This document shows positions 52,163 through 59,786 of a DNA stretch of 64,000 nucleotides, piece by piece; position 1 is the stretch's first letter; each line of letters opens with the position of its first letter. The notes under the pieces are model-generated. The model did no database searches. It saw nothing but the letters and a program-made list of their open reading frames with translations, and had not been told where the DNA came from. Source of the DNA: Kitasatospora sp. GP82 (GTDB taxonomy: Bacteria > Actinomycetota > Actinomycetes > Streptomycetales > Streptomycetaceae). Location of the stretch: positions 171,891 through 235,890 of the forward strand of contig NZ_JARZAJ010000010.1 of assembly GCF_029892105.1 (NCBI RefSeq), written 5' to 3'. The position numbers were made by a program, and so were the translations under genes.

Positions 52163-52591
52163 ATGGAACACGGTAAGGCGCCCGCGGGCCGGGAGGCAGC
52201 GGTCCAGCGGCTGCGCGACGTCGGTCTCCGTGTGACGGGCCCCAGACTTGAGGTCCTGCAGATCCTCTCCGCCCAGGCACACCTGGACGTCGAGTCGATC
52301 ACCGAGGCCGCCCGTGCCCGACTCGGCACCCTGACCAGCCAGGCCGTCTACGAGATGCTGCGGCACTTCATGGAGACGGGCCTGGTCCGGAAGTTCGAAC
52401 GCCCGGGCCGCCCCGCCGTCTTCGAACTCTCCGCCGGCGAACACCACCATGCCCTCTGCACCCGCTGCGGCCAGGTCGCCAACGTCGAGACCCCGGTCCC
52501 CGACCCTCCGCGCAAGGGCCTGCGCGGCTGGCGAATCGAAGAGACCGAACTGGTCTTCCTCGGCGAATGCCCCACCTGCCGCAAGGCATAA
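52163..52591 (+). CDS. Fur-family metalloregulator
   Basis: This is a 142-residue Fur/PerR/CatR-type regulator. The winged helix runs through RLRDVGLRVTGPRLEVLQIL and TSQAVYEMLRHFMETGLVRK. Metal-site residues are visible in GEHHHALCTRCGQ and the closing CPTC, giving the two CxxC structural zinc pairs. The pattern is like the peroxide-sensing FurA/CatR branch rather than Zur or Nur, but no catalase gene is adjacent. The ATG at 52163 lies 33 nt after a TTGGACCA repeat. The convergent gene pair to the right has a matching palindrome and is the best target candidate. Confidence 0.9.
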   Translation: MEHGKAPAGREAAVQRLRDVGLRVTGPRLEVLQILSAQAHLDVESITEAARARLGTLTSQAVYEMLRHFMETGLVRKFERPGRPAVFELSAGEHHHALCTRCGQVANVETPVPDPPRKGLRGWRIEETELVFLGECPTCRKA

Positions 52592-52741
52592 GCGGAATAT
52601 CGCCGGTGGACGACGGTGCGCGGCCCCTCTGCTCCCGCACGCCCCGCCTTCGGCTCCTCCGGCGCTGCCACACCCAGGTGTTCCGATCCGCCCGGTGGGC
52701 TGCGGCCCTTGTGCGCGAGGGCCGCCGCCTGTCCGGCCGGG

Positions 52742-53585
52742 TCAGCTGGTGAGGTGTTCGACGGTGGGGACCACCGTCGAAGAGGTCGGCGATGGTGGCC
52801 AGGCTCGCCGTCTGGAGGGTGCCGGCGGGCACGGTGCTGCCGGCGGGTGCGGTCAGGGCACGCATGGCGGTCGCCTCGGCAACGACGGTGGGCCGGCAGC
52901 CGAGGTTGAAGGCGTCCTGGGCGGCGTGGTCGCCCGCCGCCCGGGTGCCGTCCGTGGCGTCCACCAGTCCCGTGCCGCCGTGGGCCGCGCCGGGAGGTGC
53001 ATCGGCTGCGCCGGCGGAGTCGAGGGCGGTCCGGCCGGGATGCAGGCCCCAGGCATCGGCGACGGCCCGGGCAACGGCCGGGGCGATGGGCCAGAGGGGA
53101 GCCTCGGTACCGGTGCGGACCGTCAGCTGTCCGCCGTGCCAGGGCGGCTGAAGGTCGGCCAGCGCCGACTCGGCCGCTCGGCGGGCCGGCGCCACGGCCT
53201 CGGGCGAGGCGTGTACCCGGAGCCGCGCTCCCGAGTGCGGGGCGAACTCCGCCCGGGCGCCGCGTCCGGGCCACGGCAGCCGCAGGACGCCGATGCGAGG
53301 GGTGCCGTCCGGGGCCGTGAACACCCCCGAGACCAGCTCCCCGTGGTAGCCGGGAGCGAAGCCCAGACCCACCCGGTGGCGTGACGGCGCCGACGCGTGC
53401 GTCGGCCTGGGCGCGGACGGACCGGACCGGGGCAGCGGTGCTCCACGGTGAACCGCATCCACGGCTGCCGGGCCCACTGCAGGCCCTGCGGGGCGTACGG
53501 CTTCGCGAGGAGCCGCGCTCGGGGGGAACGGCGGGTGGGCGGCGGCGGGAGAGGCGGGCCCGGTGGGGCGTACGGCTGTGGTCAT
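52742..53585 (-). pseudogene. GHMP-kinase-like protein with probable frameshift near its end
   Basis: The ATG at 53585 follows GGAGGGTG. After a ~65-residue Pro/Ala-rich N-terminus comes GLGFAPGYHGELVSGVF, resembling motif 1 of GHMP small-molecule kinases of the PduX type. The usual Gly/Ser ATP loop is not evident, so activity is doubtful. Coding bias continues to ADLFDG near residue 275. There a one-base skip leads to VVPTVEHLTS and TGA at 52744-52742. Without the skip the frame runs on antisense through the Fur-like gene to 52368, which looks wrong. Family assignment is weak. It follows the small lipoprotein gene on the same strand, so the two may be co-expressed. Confidence 0.4.
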
Positions 53586-53757
53586 GGCACCCTCCAGGGC
53601 TGGTGAGCGAAGTGGTGGCGGTCAGCAGAGCGCCGGCCGAACCGCAGTGCGTCGCAGTGCGGTTCGGCCGGCGGTCGTCGTCATCGGGGCGCCGGTCGGA
53701 CCAGTCCAGTCGGGCCGTTGTCCGGTCGGGTGGGACGGCCGAGCCGTGGGGCCGGGC

Positions 53758-54012
53758 TCAGCCCTGGACCGGGGCGACGGGGATGGGGGCGGGCCAGACG
53801 GTGCCGCTGTTGGCCGGGTCCGCCAGGATCGCACCGGCCGGGGCCGGGGCGGCGGGCCAGACGGTGCCGTCCGCGAACGAGGTGCCGTGCTCCCCCGCGG
53901 TGCCGCCGCCCTGTGCCGACCAGAGCCCGCAGGCCGCCAGGGCCAGGGCGGCCACGGCCGGGGCGACGCGACGCAGGACGGTGCGGCCGGTGGTGGAGAT
54001 GGTTGCGGACAT
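53758..54012 (-). CDS. Small lipoprotein with GTVWPA repeats, 84 aa
   Basis: This is an 84-residue protein. The ATG at 54012 has GGAGG five bases upstream. The signal [16 protein letters not shown] has a lipobox (LAAC), so a ~58-residue lipidated peptide would be released. The mature part holds two related units: [20 protein letters not shown] and [16 protein letters not shown]. No cysteine other than the lipidated one remains. The palindrome ATTTTGTTGGACAAAAT lies ~230 bp upstream. It precedes the GHMP-like gene on the same strand. The function is unknown; a surface ligand or a processed peptide are both possible, and neither is shown. Confidence 0.65.
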   Translation of the reverse strand: MSATISTTGRTVLRRVAPAVAALALAACGLWSAQGGGTAGEHGTSFADGTVWPAAPAPAGAILADPANSGTVWPAPIPVAPVQG

Positions 54013-54442
54013 GATTCCTCCAGGAATATGGGTGCGGGTTGGTGCGCTCCCCGGCTGCCGTGCCGTCGGCGCCGGAGGAGATGACTCGATATTTGCCGGT
54101 ATCCCGACGGAGATCCAGCCCATTCGGCGTCGTCCCCAAGCCATGGCGTGGATGTGCCAGTGTGCCGGAATTCCCCTCTCCGCTTTGGCGGTTGAGGGCA
54201 TGCCGAAGCGATCCGCCGTTCTTTTTGGAAGGGCGGATATTTTGTTGGACAAAATGTCGTGCTAGCCTCGGAGAAGATGAAGGTGGCACAGGTGTCGTCG
54301 GCTGCCCGGCGGCCCGCACCGTGGCAGCCTTCTGAACCGGCATGCGCCCCTGTTCCTCCAGGATGGGGCACATGCCGAGGGCAGGGGCGTGCCGTCGCCC
54401 CTGCCCATCCTCTTCCCCGCCCCGGTCTGTCGGAGATCCCCG
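54013..54442. other. Long leader region with Fur-like palindrome
   Basis: These 430 bp lie between the mshA-like stop and the small lipoprotein start, both on the minus strand. The only clear element is the palindrome at 54239-54255, implying a ~200-nt leader for the lipoprotein transcript. No gene recognised. Confidence 0.5.
54239..54255 (-). promoter_or_regulatory. Fur-family palindrome upstream of the small lipoprotein gene
   Basis: ATTTTGT-TGG-ACAAAAT is a perfect 7-1-1 type inverted repeat with a 3-bp centre in otherwise GC-rich DNA. It shares TTGGAC and flanking A/T runs with the site before the Fur-like gene at 52163. Confidence 0.6.
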
Positions 54443-55799
54443 TCAGACGGTGGCAGCCGCCAGCAGCTGCTCGGCCCTCCGGGTCCGCAGCGCCTTGGCG
54501 TACACCCGCGCGGTCGCCGCCGCGCAGCTCTCCCAGCCGAACCGCTCCGCGTGGCGTGTCGCCGCCATGCCCAACCGGTCGGCCAGCCCGGGCCGGTCGC
54601 CGAGCTCGGCCAGCACCCCCGCATAGTCGGCCGGGTCGTGGCCGCGTACCAGCCGGCCGGTGACACCGTCCCTGACGGCGACCGTCAGACCGCCGACCTC
54701 GGCCGCCAGCACGGGGGTTCCGCAGGCCTGCGCCTCCAGCGCGGCCAGCCCGAAGGACTCGCTGTGCGAGGGCATCGCCAGCACTGTGGCGGCCCGGTAC
54801 CAGTCGGCGAGCTCGCGCTGTCCCACCGGAGGCCGGAACCGGACCAGATCGGATATGCCGAGCCGGTCCGCCAGTTGCCGACACCGTGCGGGGAACTCGG
54901 CGCCGCTGCCGCTCAGTCCGCCGATCACCGGTACCACCAGCCGATCCCGCAGGCCCGGGCGCAGCCGGACGAGTTCGGCAGCCGCACGCAACAGGACGTC
55001 GGGGGGCCTTGAGCGGCTGGATCCGTCCTGCGAACAGGACGACCAGCGCGTCCGGCCGGAGCCCGAGTCGCCGGCGGGCGGCCGTACGGCCGTCCAGCGG
55101 GCGGAAGATGCCGAGGTCGACGCCGGGGTGGACGACGTCGATCCGGTCGGGCGGCGCGCCGTAGTGGCGGACCAACTCCCCTGCCTCCGACGAGGTGTTG
55201 GCGATCAGACGGTCGGCCCGGTCCACCAGCGCGTTCTCACCGATCAGCCTGGCCGGCGGCTCGGGGGTGTCACCGGCTGCGAGAGCGGCGTTCTTCACCT
55301 TGGCCATGGTGTGCATGGTGTGCACGAGCGGGACGCCCCAACTCCCAGCCACTGCACGCCCGACCTGGCCGGAGAGCCAGTAGTGCGAGTGGACGGCGTC
55401 GTAGTGGCCCGGGCCGTACCGTGCCACCGCTCGCTGCATCCACTCCGCGAACTCGCCCAGTACGGACGGGAGCTGCTCCTTTCTCAGCCCGTCCACCGGC
55501 CCGGCCGCAACGTGCCGGACCCGCACCCCGGGGACGGGCTCGACCTCCAGGGGCTGGTCGCGGCCGGTACGGCGGGTGTAGATGTCCACCTCGATCGAGA
55601 GGTCGGCGAGGCAGCGGGCGAGTTCTACGACATAGACGTTCATACCCCCGGCGTCGCCGGTACCCGGCTGGTGCAGCGGGGAGGTGTGCACGCTCAGCAT
55701 GGCGATCCGGCGCACCCGGCCTGGCGTCTCGACGGGCGTCGAGCCTGCAACCGTACGGCCGAGCGGGGGGAACGACGTGCGGACGGCAGCGATCGTCAC
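54443..55799 (-). pseudogene. MshA-like glycosyltransferase with one-base frameshift
   Basis: This is a GT4-family enzyme close to MshA, which makes GlcNAc-inositol-phosphate from UDP-GlcNAc in mycothiol synthesis. The GTG at 55799 follows GAGGAGG. The first half reads [20 protein letters not shown] to [12 protein letters not shown]; the second half ([15 protein letters not shown] to the end) is one frame over. Removing one C from the C6 run at 55011-55016 joins them seamlessly, giving ~451 residues. MshA inositol-phosphate contacts appear kept (N in GGMNVY, K in LRKEQLP, Y in HSHYW, T in HTMAK, R in PPARLIGE). So either a fresh mutation or a homopolymer error. It belongs to the 54-62 kb cluster. 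Confidence 0.8.
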
Positions 55800-55834
55800 C
55801 GGGCCTCCTCGAATTCGTCATGGCCAGAAGGGAA

Positions 55835-55869
55835 TCCGTGTGCACCCGGTCCGTCCGGGTGCACACGGA
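55835..55869 (-). promoter_or_regulatory. Perfect hairpin in the leader of the MshA-like gene
   Basis: A 15-bp perfect stem (TCCGTGTGCACCCGG at 55835-55849 against 55855-55869) has a 5-nt loop. It lies 112 nt past the MetRS-like stop and only 36 nt before the MshA-like GTG. It could be a terminator separating the genes, an attenuator or an operator (arms GTGTGCAC). Confidence 0.55.
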
Positions 55870-55980
55870 AGGAGTGGATCACGATCGACCGGCCGATGCC
55901 TCGGACAGTCCCGAGCTCGACCGGCCGACCGACCGCGAAGCCGGCCGACCGCGAGGCCGGCCCGGCAGTGCCCGGCCTCC

Positions 55981-57555
55981 TCAGAAGCCGAACACCGGTC
56001 CGGTCGGCGGAGCCAGGCGCACCCCGGGTGCGGGCCCCGCCAGCGCACCCGCCGTGACCGGTCCGCCGGCCGTGACGCCCAGGGCACCCGCCAGCCGCTC
56101 CGCACCCTCGGGCATGACCGGCCAGGCCCAGGCGGTGAGGGCGCAGGCGATAGCCAACTCGGCTGCCAGTACGGCCCGGTAGCCGGACCGATCGGATCGG
56201 TGGTCCCGCTGGTGGGCGTTGACCTGGTGGAAGTCGTCGGCGAGCCGGACGACTTCGTCCAGCAGCGCGACCGCCCGCCGGGGCGCGAACCCCGACTCTC
56301 CGTAGGAGCTTCGTAATTCACGAGCGGAAAAGTCCAGCCGGTCCCGGAGCACGTCCCAACCGGCGCCGCCGGGCCGCTCCTCGGGGCTGAGCCCGGCGCA
56401 GTCCTCGCGCAGCGCGGCGAACAGGCGCCCCAGCCAGGCGTTCCAGGTCGCGTGCAGGTGTGAACGGGTCCCGTCCAGCTCGTCCAGCCGGAACTCGGTC
56501 GGCCGTCCCTCGGGGCGGTCGGAGAGGACATGGCGGCGCAGCGTGTCGGAGCCCGCGTCGGTGAGCACGTCCAGCGCCCAGACGGCGTGCCGTTCGGTGG
56601 TGGAGAGCTTCCGCCCGCCGAGCCGGTAGTACTCGTTGACCTGGAAGCCGGAGGGCAGCGGCCCACCGGACGCCAGCACCAGGGCGGGCAGTACGGCGAG
56701 GTGGAAGGCGGCCCGGTCGATGCCGAAGAACTGCAGCGGTCCTGCCTCCGCGGACTCCTGACCGGCCGACAGCAGGTAGCCCGCGACGGCCTCCACGGCC
56801 GGCGCGATGCGCTGGTCCTCGAAGCCCTCGACCGGCACCGTGATCCCCCACTGCGCGGGATGGCTCACCGCCACGTCCGGCAGCCCGTCGTGGGCCAGGC
56901 CGTCGCGGAAGGCGGCGAGGCGAGGCGGCATCGGTACCGAGTCCCAGTACTCGGCCAGTTCCTTGCGGTGCGCCTCCAGCGGCAGGTAGAGCCGTCGGCA
57001 CTGGCGCAGCGTGGCAGGGGTGTCGCAGAGTACGCAGACCGGTCCGAGCAGGTCGCCGCAGTCATTGGGGCGGGCGCAGGTCCGGCAGAGGCTGCCGTCG
57101 GCCTGGGCACCGCAGGAGGGGCAGCCGCCCCGGACGTACTTCCCGTACAGCGCGCGTTCGCACGGCCCGCAGTACGGGAGCAGCCGGGTGCGCGCCACCA
57201 GGACGCCGTCGGCGTGGAGCCGGCCGAAGAGCGATGTCACGAACTCGCGGTAACCCTGGTCCTGGCCGGGTCGGACGACCCGGTCGAACTCGACTCCGGC
57301 CCGGCGCCAGTCCACCGTGATCGCCTCGCCGTAGCCGTCGGCCACCTCCTCCGCCTTACGGCCCTGTTTGAGGGCGCACAGCTCGACCGCGCTCTCGTGG
57401 TCGGCCAGGCCGCCGGTGAGGCGGACCGGGTGGCCGTCCGCTCTGAGGAAGCGGCGCAGCACGTCGGCGGCGACATAGGGACCGGCCAGGTGCCCGACGT
57501 GCAGTTCTCCGTTGGGTGTGGCCGGGGTCGCGGTGATCCATAGGGGAGCGGACAC
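55981..57555 (-). CDS. MetRS-like class I ligase with altered methionine pocket, one TTA codon
   Basis: This is a 524-residue class I aminoacyl-tRNA-synthetase-like protein. The HIGH motif is H19-V-G-H22 and the KMSKS loop is reduced to K316-L-S-T-T. Knuckles YCGPC, GCPSCG, LCRTCARPNDC and CVLC bind zinc as in MetRS. The MetRS segment YVWxDAxxGY, whose Trp contacts methionine, reads IAPAVEAVAGY, so the amino-acid pocket has changed (by-eye alignment). An anticodon-domain-like helical part remains. Codon 414 is TTA (56316-56314). Beside MshA- and LmbE-like genes it could play the part of MshC, joining an amino acid to a glucosaminyl compound; a resistance MetRS is the alternative. GTG 57555 follows GAGGAGG. 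Confidence 0.8.
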   Translation of the reverse strand: MSAPLWITATPATPNGELHVGHLAGPYVAADVLRRFLRADGHPVRLTGGLADHESAVELCALKQGRKAEEVADGYGEAITVDWRRAGVEFDRVVRPGQDQGYREFVTSLFGRLHADGVLVARTRLLPYCGPCERALYGKYVRGGCPSCGAQADGSLCRTCARPNDCGDLLGPVCVLCDTPATLRQCRRLYLPLEAHRKELAEYWDSVPMPPRLAAFRDGLAHDGLPDVAVSHPAQWGITVPVEGFEDQRIAPAVEAVAGYLLSAGQESAEAGPLQFFGIDRAAFHLAVLPALVLASGGPLPSGFQVNEYYRLGGRKLSTTERHAVWALDVLTDAGSDTLRRHVLSDRPEGRPTEFRLDELDGTRSHLHATWNAWLGRLFAALREDCAGLSPEERPGGAGWDVLRDRLDFSARELRSSYGESGFAPRRAVALLDEVVRLADDFHQVNAHQRDHRSDRSGYRAVLAAELAIACALTAWAWPVMPEGAERLAGALGVTAGGPVTAGALAGPAPGVRLAPPTGPVFGF

Positions 57556-57584
57556 GGTTGGACCTCCTCGTGCTCGTGGCTCGC

Positions 57585-58313
57585 TTACCGGGGTTCGAAG
57601 TGGAAGGAGCGGATGAAACAGTCCCGTGGCTGGTCGACCGCGAAGGCGATGCAGTCGAAGAGGGCCTGGGTGGTGAGCTTCTCCTGGGGTGAGCGGGCGA
57701 CGCCCTCCCACTCGCGGGTGCCGGGGTCCGAGGTGGAGAAGTCCGGCGGGTAGAGCGCCATGACCCGGACGCCGGTGGGCCCGAGGCGGCGGGCGAGGAT
57801 GTCGGCGAACCCGGCCTGGGCGCTCTTGGCGACGTAGAAGGCGTCGTGCGCGGTGGACGAGGCGGTGCCGCCCAGGCCGCAGACGGAGACCATGTTGATG
57901 ATGTCCGGGCGGTCGGAGGCACGCAGCAGCGGCAGGAAGTGCTTCACCATCAGGACGGTGCCGGCGGCCGTGGATTCGATGGTGTCGACGATCTGCGCGT
58001 CGGAGGCGGACTCCAGCTCGACGCCGTCGAGCCAGCGGGCACCGTTGTTGATCAGCAGGTCGACGCGGTCGGTGTGCCCGGCCACCTGGCGGGCGAAGTC
58101 GCGGATCTCGGCCGGGCGGCTCAGATCGCAGCCGAAGGCGTGGATGCGGTCCCGGGCGGCGCCCATGATCTGCTCGCCCGTCCGGTCCGCGGCCTCCTTG
58201 GTGCGGGCCGAGACGAAGACCTCGGCTCCGAGGTGGGCGAAGCCGACGGCCAGTGAGCGGCCGAAGTCCCGGGAGGCGCCGGTGACCACGACGCGCAGGT
58301 TCTCGAATCTCAT
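57585..58313 (-). CDS. Short-chain dehydrogenase/reductase of the MshA-like cluster
   Basis: This is a 242-residue SDR. The cofactor loop is T11-G-A-S-R-D-F-G18 (an Asp where many have a Gly or aliphatic), with NNGA at 89-92. The catalytic set is S143, Y160 and K163 (AFYVAK). Arg/Ser after strand 2 (SARTKE) favours NADPH. The substrate is unknown; a keto or hydroxy acid intermediate of the cluster is an inference. The ATG at 58313 has GAGGA upstream. The MetRS-like gene starts 29 nt after its stop, so the two are co-transcribed. It ends in TAA. Confidence 0.88.
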   Translation of the reverse strand: MRFENLRVVVTGASRDFGRSLAVGFAHLGAEVFVSARTKEAADRTGEQIMGAARDRIHAFGCDLSRPAEIRDFARQVAGHTDRVDLLINNGARWLDGVELESASDAQIVDTIESTAAGTVLMVKHFLPLLRASDRPDIINMVSVCGLGGTASSTAHDAFYVAKSAQAGFADILARRLGPTGVRVMALYPPDFSTSDPGTREWEGVARSPQEKLTTQALFDCIAFAVDQPRDCFIRSFHFEPR

Positions 58314-58679
58314 CGCGGAATCCTCAGGAGTCGGGGGCTTGCGGGTGCGGCGAGCGCACAGGGTGGGTGAGTGGGCTCGGTCCGCCGGCTGCGGACCTTT
58401 CGCCCCCGTCGGTGCCGGGGCGCCGGGTGCCGGGATGCCCCGACGCCTTTGGGCACGACGCTCTGACGCGGCGCCGGATGGGACGGGCCGGGCGGATCCG
58501 CCGCCGGGAGCACGGGTGGGCCTCGACGACAGAGGGTCTCCCGTGCTCCCGACAGGTGGGTCGTACGGTGTGTCCTGGCCATCCTGTCAGCGCCGAGCGG
58601 CCCGCTCGACCGTTCCGGCCTGCGCATTCACGCCGTGGCGTGTGGACGCCACGGATACGAACGGACCTTCGGGCGAGGG
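58314..58679. other. Gap between PrpF-like and SDR genes
   Basis: These 366 bp have no supported gene. A small hairpin (GTGGCGT/ACGCCAC, about 58635-58652) is near the PrpF-like stop. A separate promoter for the SDR-MetRS-like pair may lie here. Confidence 0.5.
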
Positions 58680-59786
58680 TCAGGCCCGCGGCAGGACTGC
58701 GGGCGTACCTGCACCCGTCGCAAGCGCGTCGGGTGCGCCCGGGTCCAGCCCGGGTACGAGCGGTGCGCCTCGGACACGGCCGAGGTCGGCCGAGCCGGTC
58801 GGATGGGCCATCTTGTGGCCGACGCTGACCCATTCCAGGAGGTCCCCGCCGGGCGAGCGCCGGATGGCGCCGGTCACGGTGGTCCGCCCGCCGGGGGTCT
58901 CCACCGCCACCCGTGGACCGGTCGCGGCCACTCGCGCGGCCGCCCGCTGCGGCACCGTACCGGGGATGGCCATGGCGGCCGCCAGGCAGATCGCACCGGT
59001 GACCGCGAGGGTCGGATGCCAGGACGGCACCGCCACCGCCCTGACGTGCAGTCGGCCGGGGCGGAACGCGCCCACCACCGCGATCTTCGGCAGCGCCCCG
59101 TCGGCGGGCCGCCCAAGCCTGCGCGCCGCTGCCGCCCGTACGTCGGCCAGCTGGGCGAACAGCCCGTCCCCCGCCCCAAAGAGCTGATGCTCCGTCAGAA
59201 TGCCGAGTGAGGAGGCGTCCAGGAAGGCGTAAGAGTTGCCGAGCGAGACCAGGGAGACCTCCTGCGCCGCCCCGATCCCGGCCTCGGCCCGCTCGATCGC
59301 CAGCAGGTCCACGGCCCGGCCGGTGGGCAGCAGATCGGCCAGCGGCACGGACGGGGACTGCACGAAGTGCACGGTGAAGTCACGGCTGAGGCTGCGGGCT
59401 TCGGCCAGTTCGCAGACCACGAGATCGCCGTTGTTGAGTACCCGTACGCGGACGCGGCCACCCGGTGCGAGCCTGGGCAGCAGACCCTGCTGTTCGGCGA
59501 CGACCACCGCCGCCAGGATCGAGTGCCCGCAGTTGGCCGCGAAGTCGAAGCGGTCGGCACCGCCCGGCAGGCACTGGACGAAGCGGAAGTCGAGGTCGAA
59601 GAGCGGGTGGGCGGAGACGGCGATCAGGGCGAACTTCAGCACCCCGCCCGATCCCGTCGCCTGGAGCCACTCCCGGATGCGGGTGAGCACCGGCCGCAGG
59701 GCGGCCTCCTCGGCGGGCAACAGGTCGGCGTCCAGCACCAGCGTCGGGCAGGGGGCGCCGACGGCCTGGGCGGTGTGCGCGATCAC
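58680..59786 (-). CDS. PrpF-family isomerase (methylaconitate isomerase-like)
   Basis: This is a 368-residue protein of the PrpF/DUF453 family (diaminopimelate-epimerase-like fold), whose characterised members move a double bond in aconitate-type acids. Family features are the early DADLLPAEEAALRPVL stretch, the Cys-bearing FDFAANCGHSILAAVVVA, and the late conserved VPSWHPTLAVTGAICLAAA and VGHKMAHPTG. The usual N-terminal RGGTSKG is not present, so the first lobe is shortened or divergent. The GTG at 59786 overlaps the TGA of the amidotransferase gene (GTGA), showing tight coupling. It may prepare an unsaturated or branched acid side chain; that is inference. Confidence 0.82.
   Translation of the reverse strand: MIAHTAQAVGAPCPTLVLDADLLPAEEAALRPVLTRIREWLQATGSGGVLKFALIAVSAHPLFDLDFRFVQCLPGGADRFDFAANCGHSILAAVVVAEQQGLLPRLAPGGRVRVRVLNNGDLVVCELAEARSLSRDFTVHFVQSPSVPLADLLPTGRAVDLLAIERAEAGIGAAQEVSLVSLGNSYAFLDASSLGILTEHQLFGAGDGLFAQLADVRAAAARRLGRPADGALPKIAVVGAFRPGRLHVRAVAVPSWHPTLAVTGAICLAAAMAIPGTVPQRAAARVAATGPRVAVETPGGRTTVTGAIRRSPGGDLLEWVSVGHKMAHPTGSADLGRVRGAPLVPGLDPGAPDALATGAGTPAVLPRA

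Noticed and set aside
52368..52741. Extension of the GHMP-like gene through the Fur-like gene to 52368
   Set aside because: Beyond ADLFDG the frame becomes Arg-rich and runs antisense to a clear Fur-family gene; a one-base skip gives a natural end at 52742.
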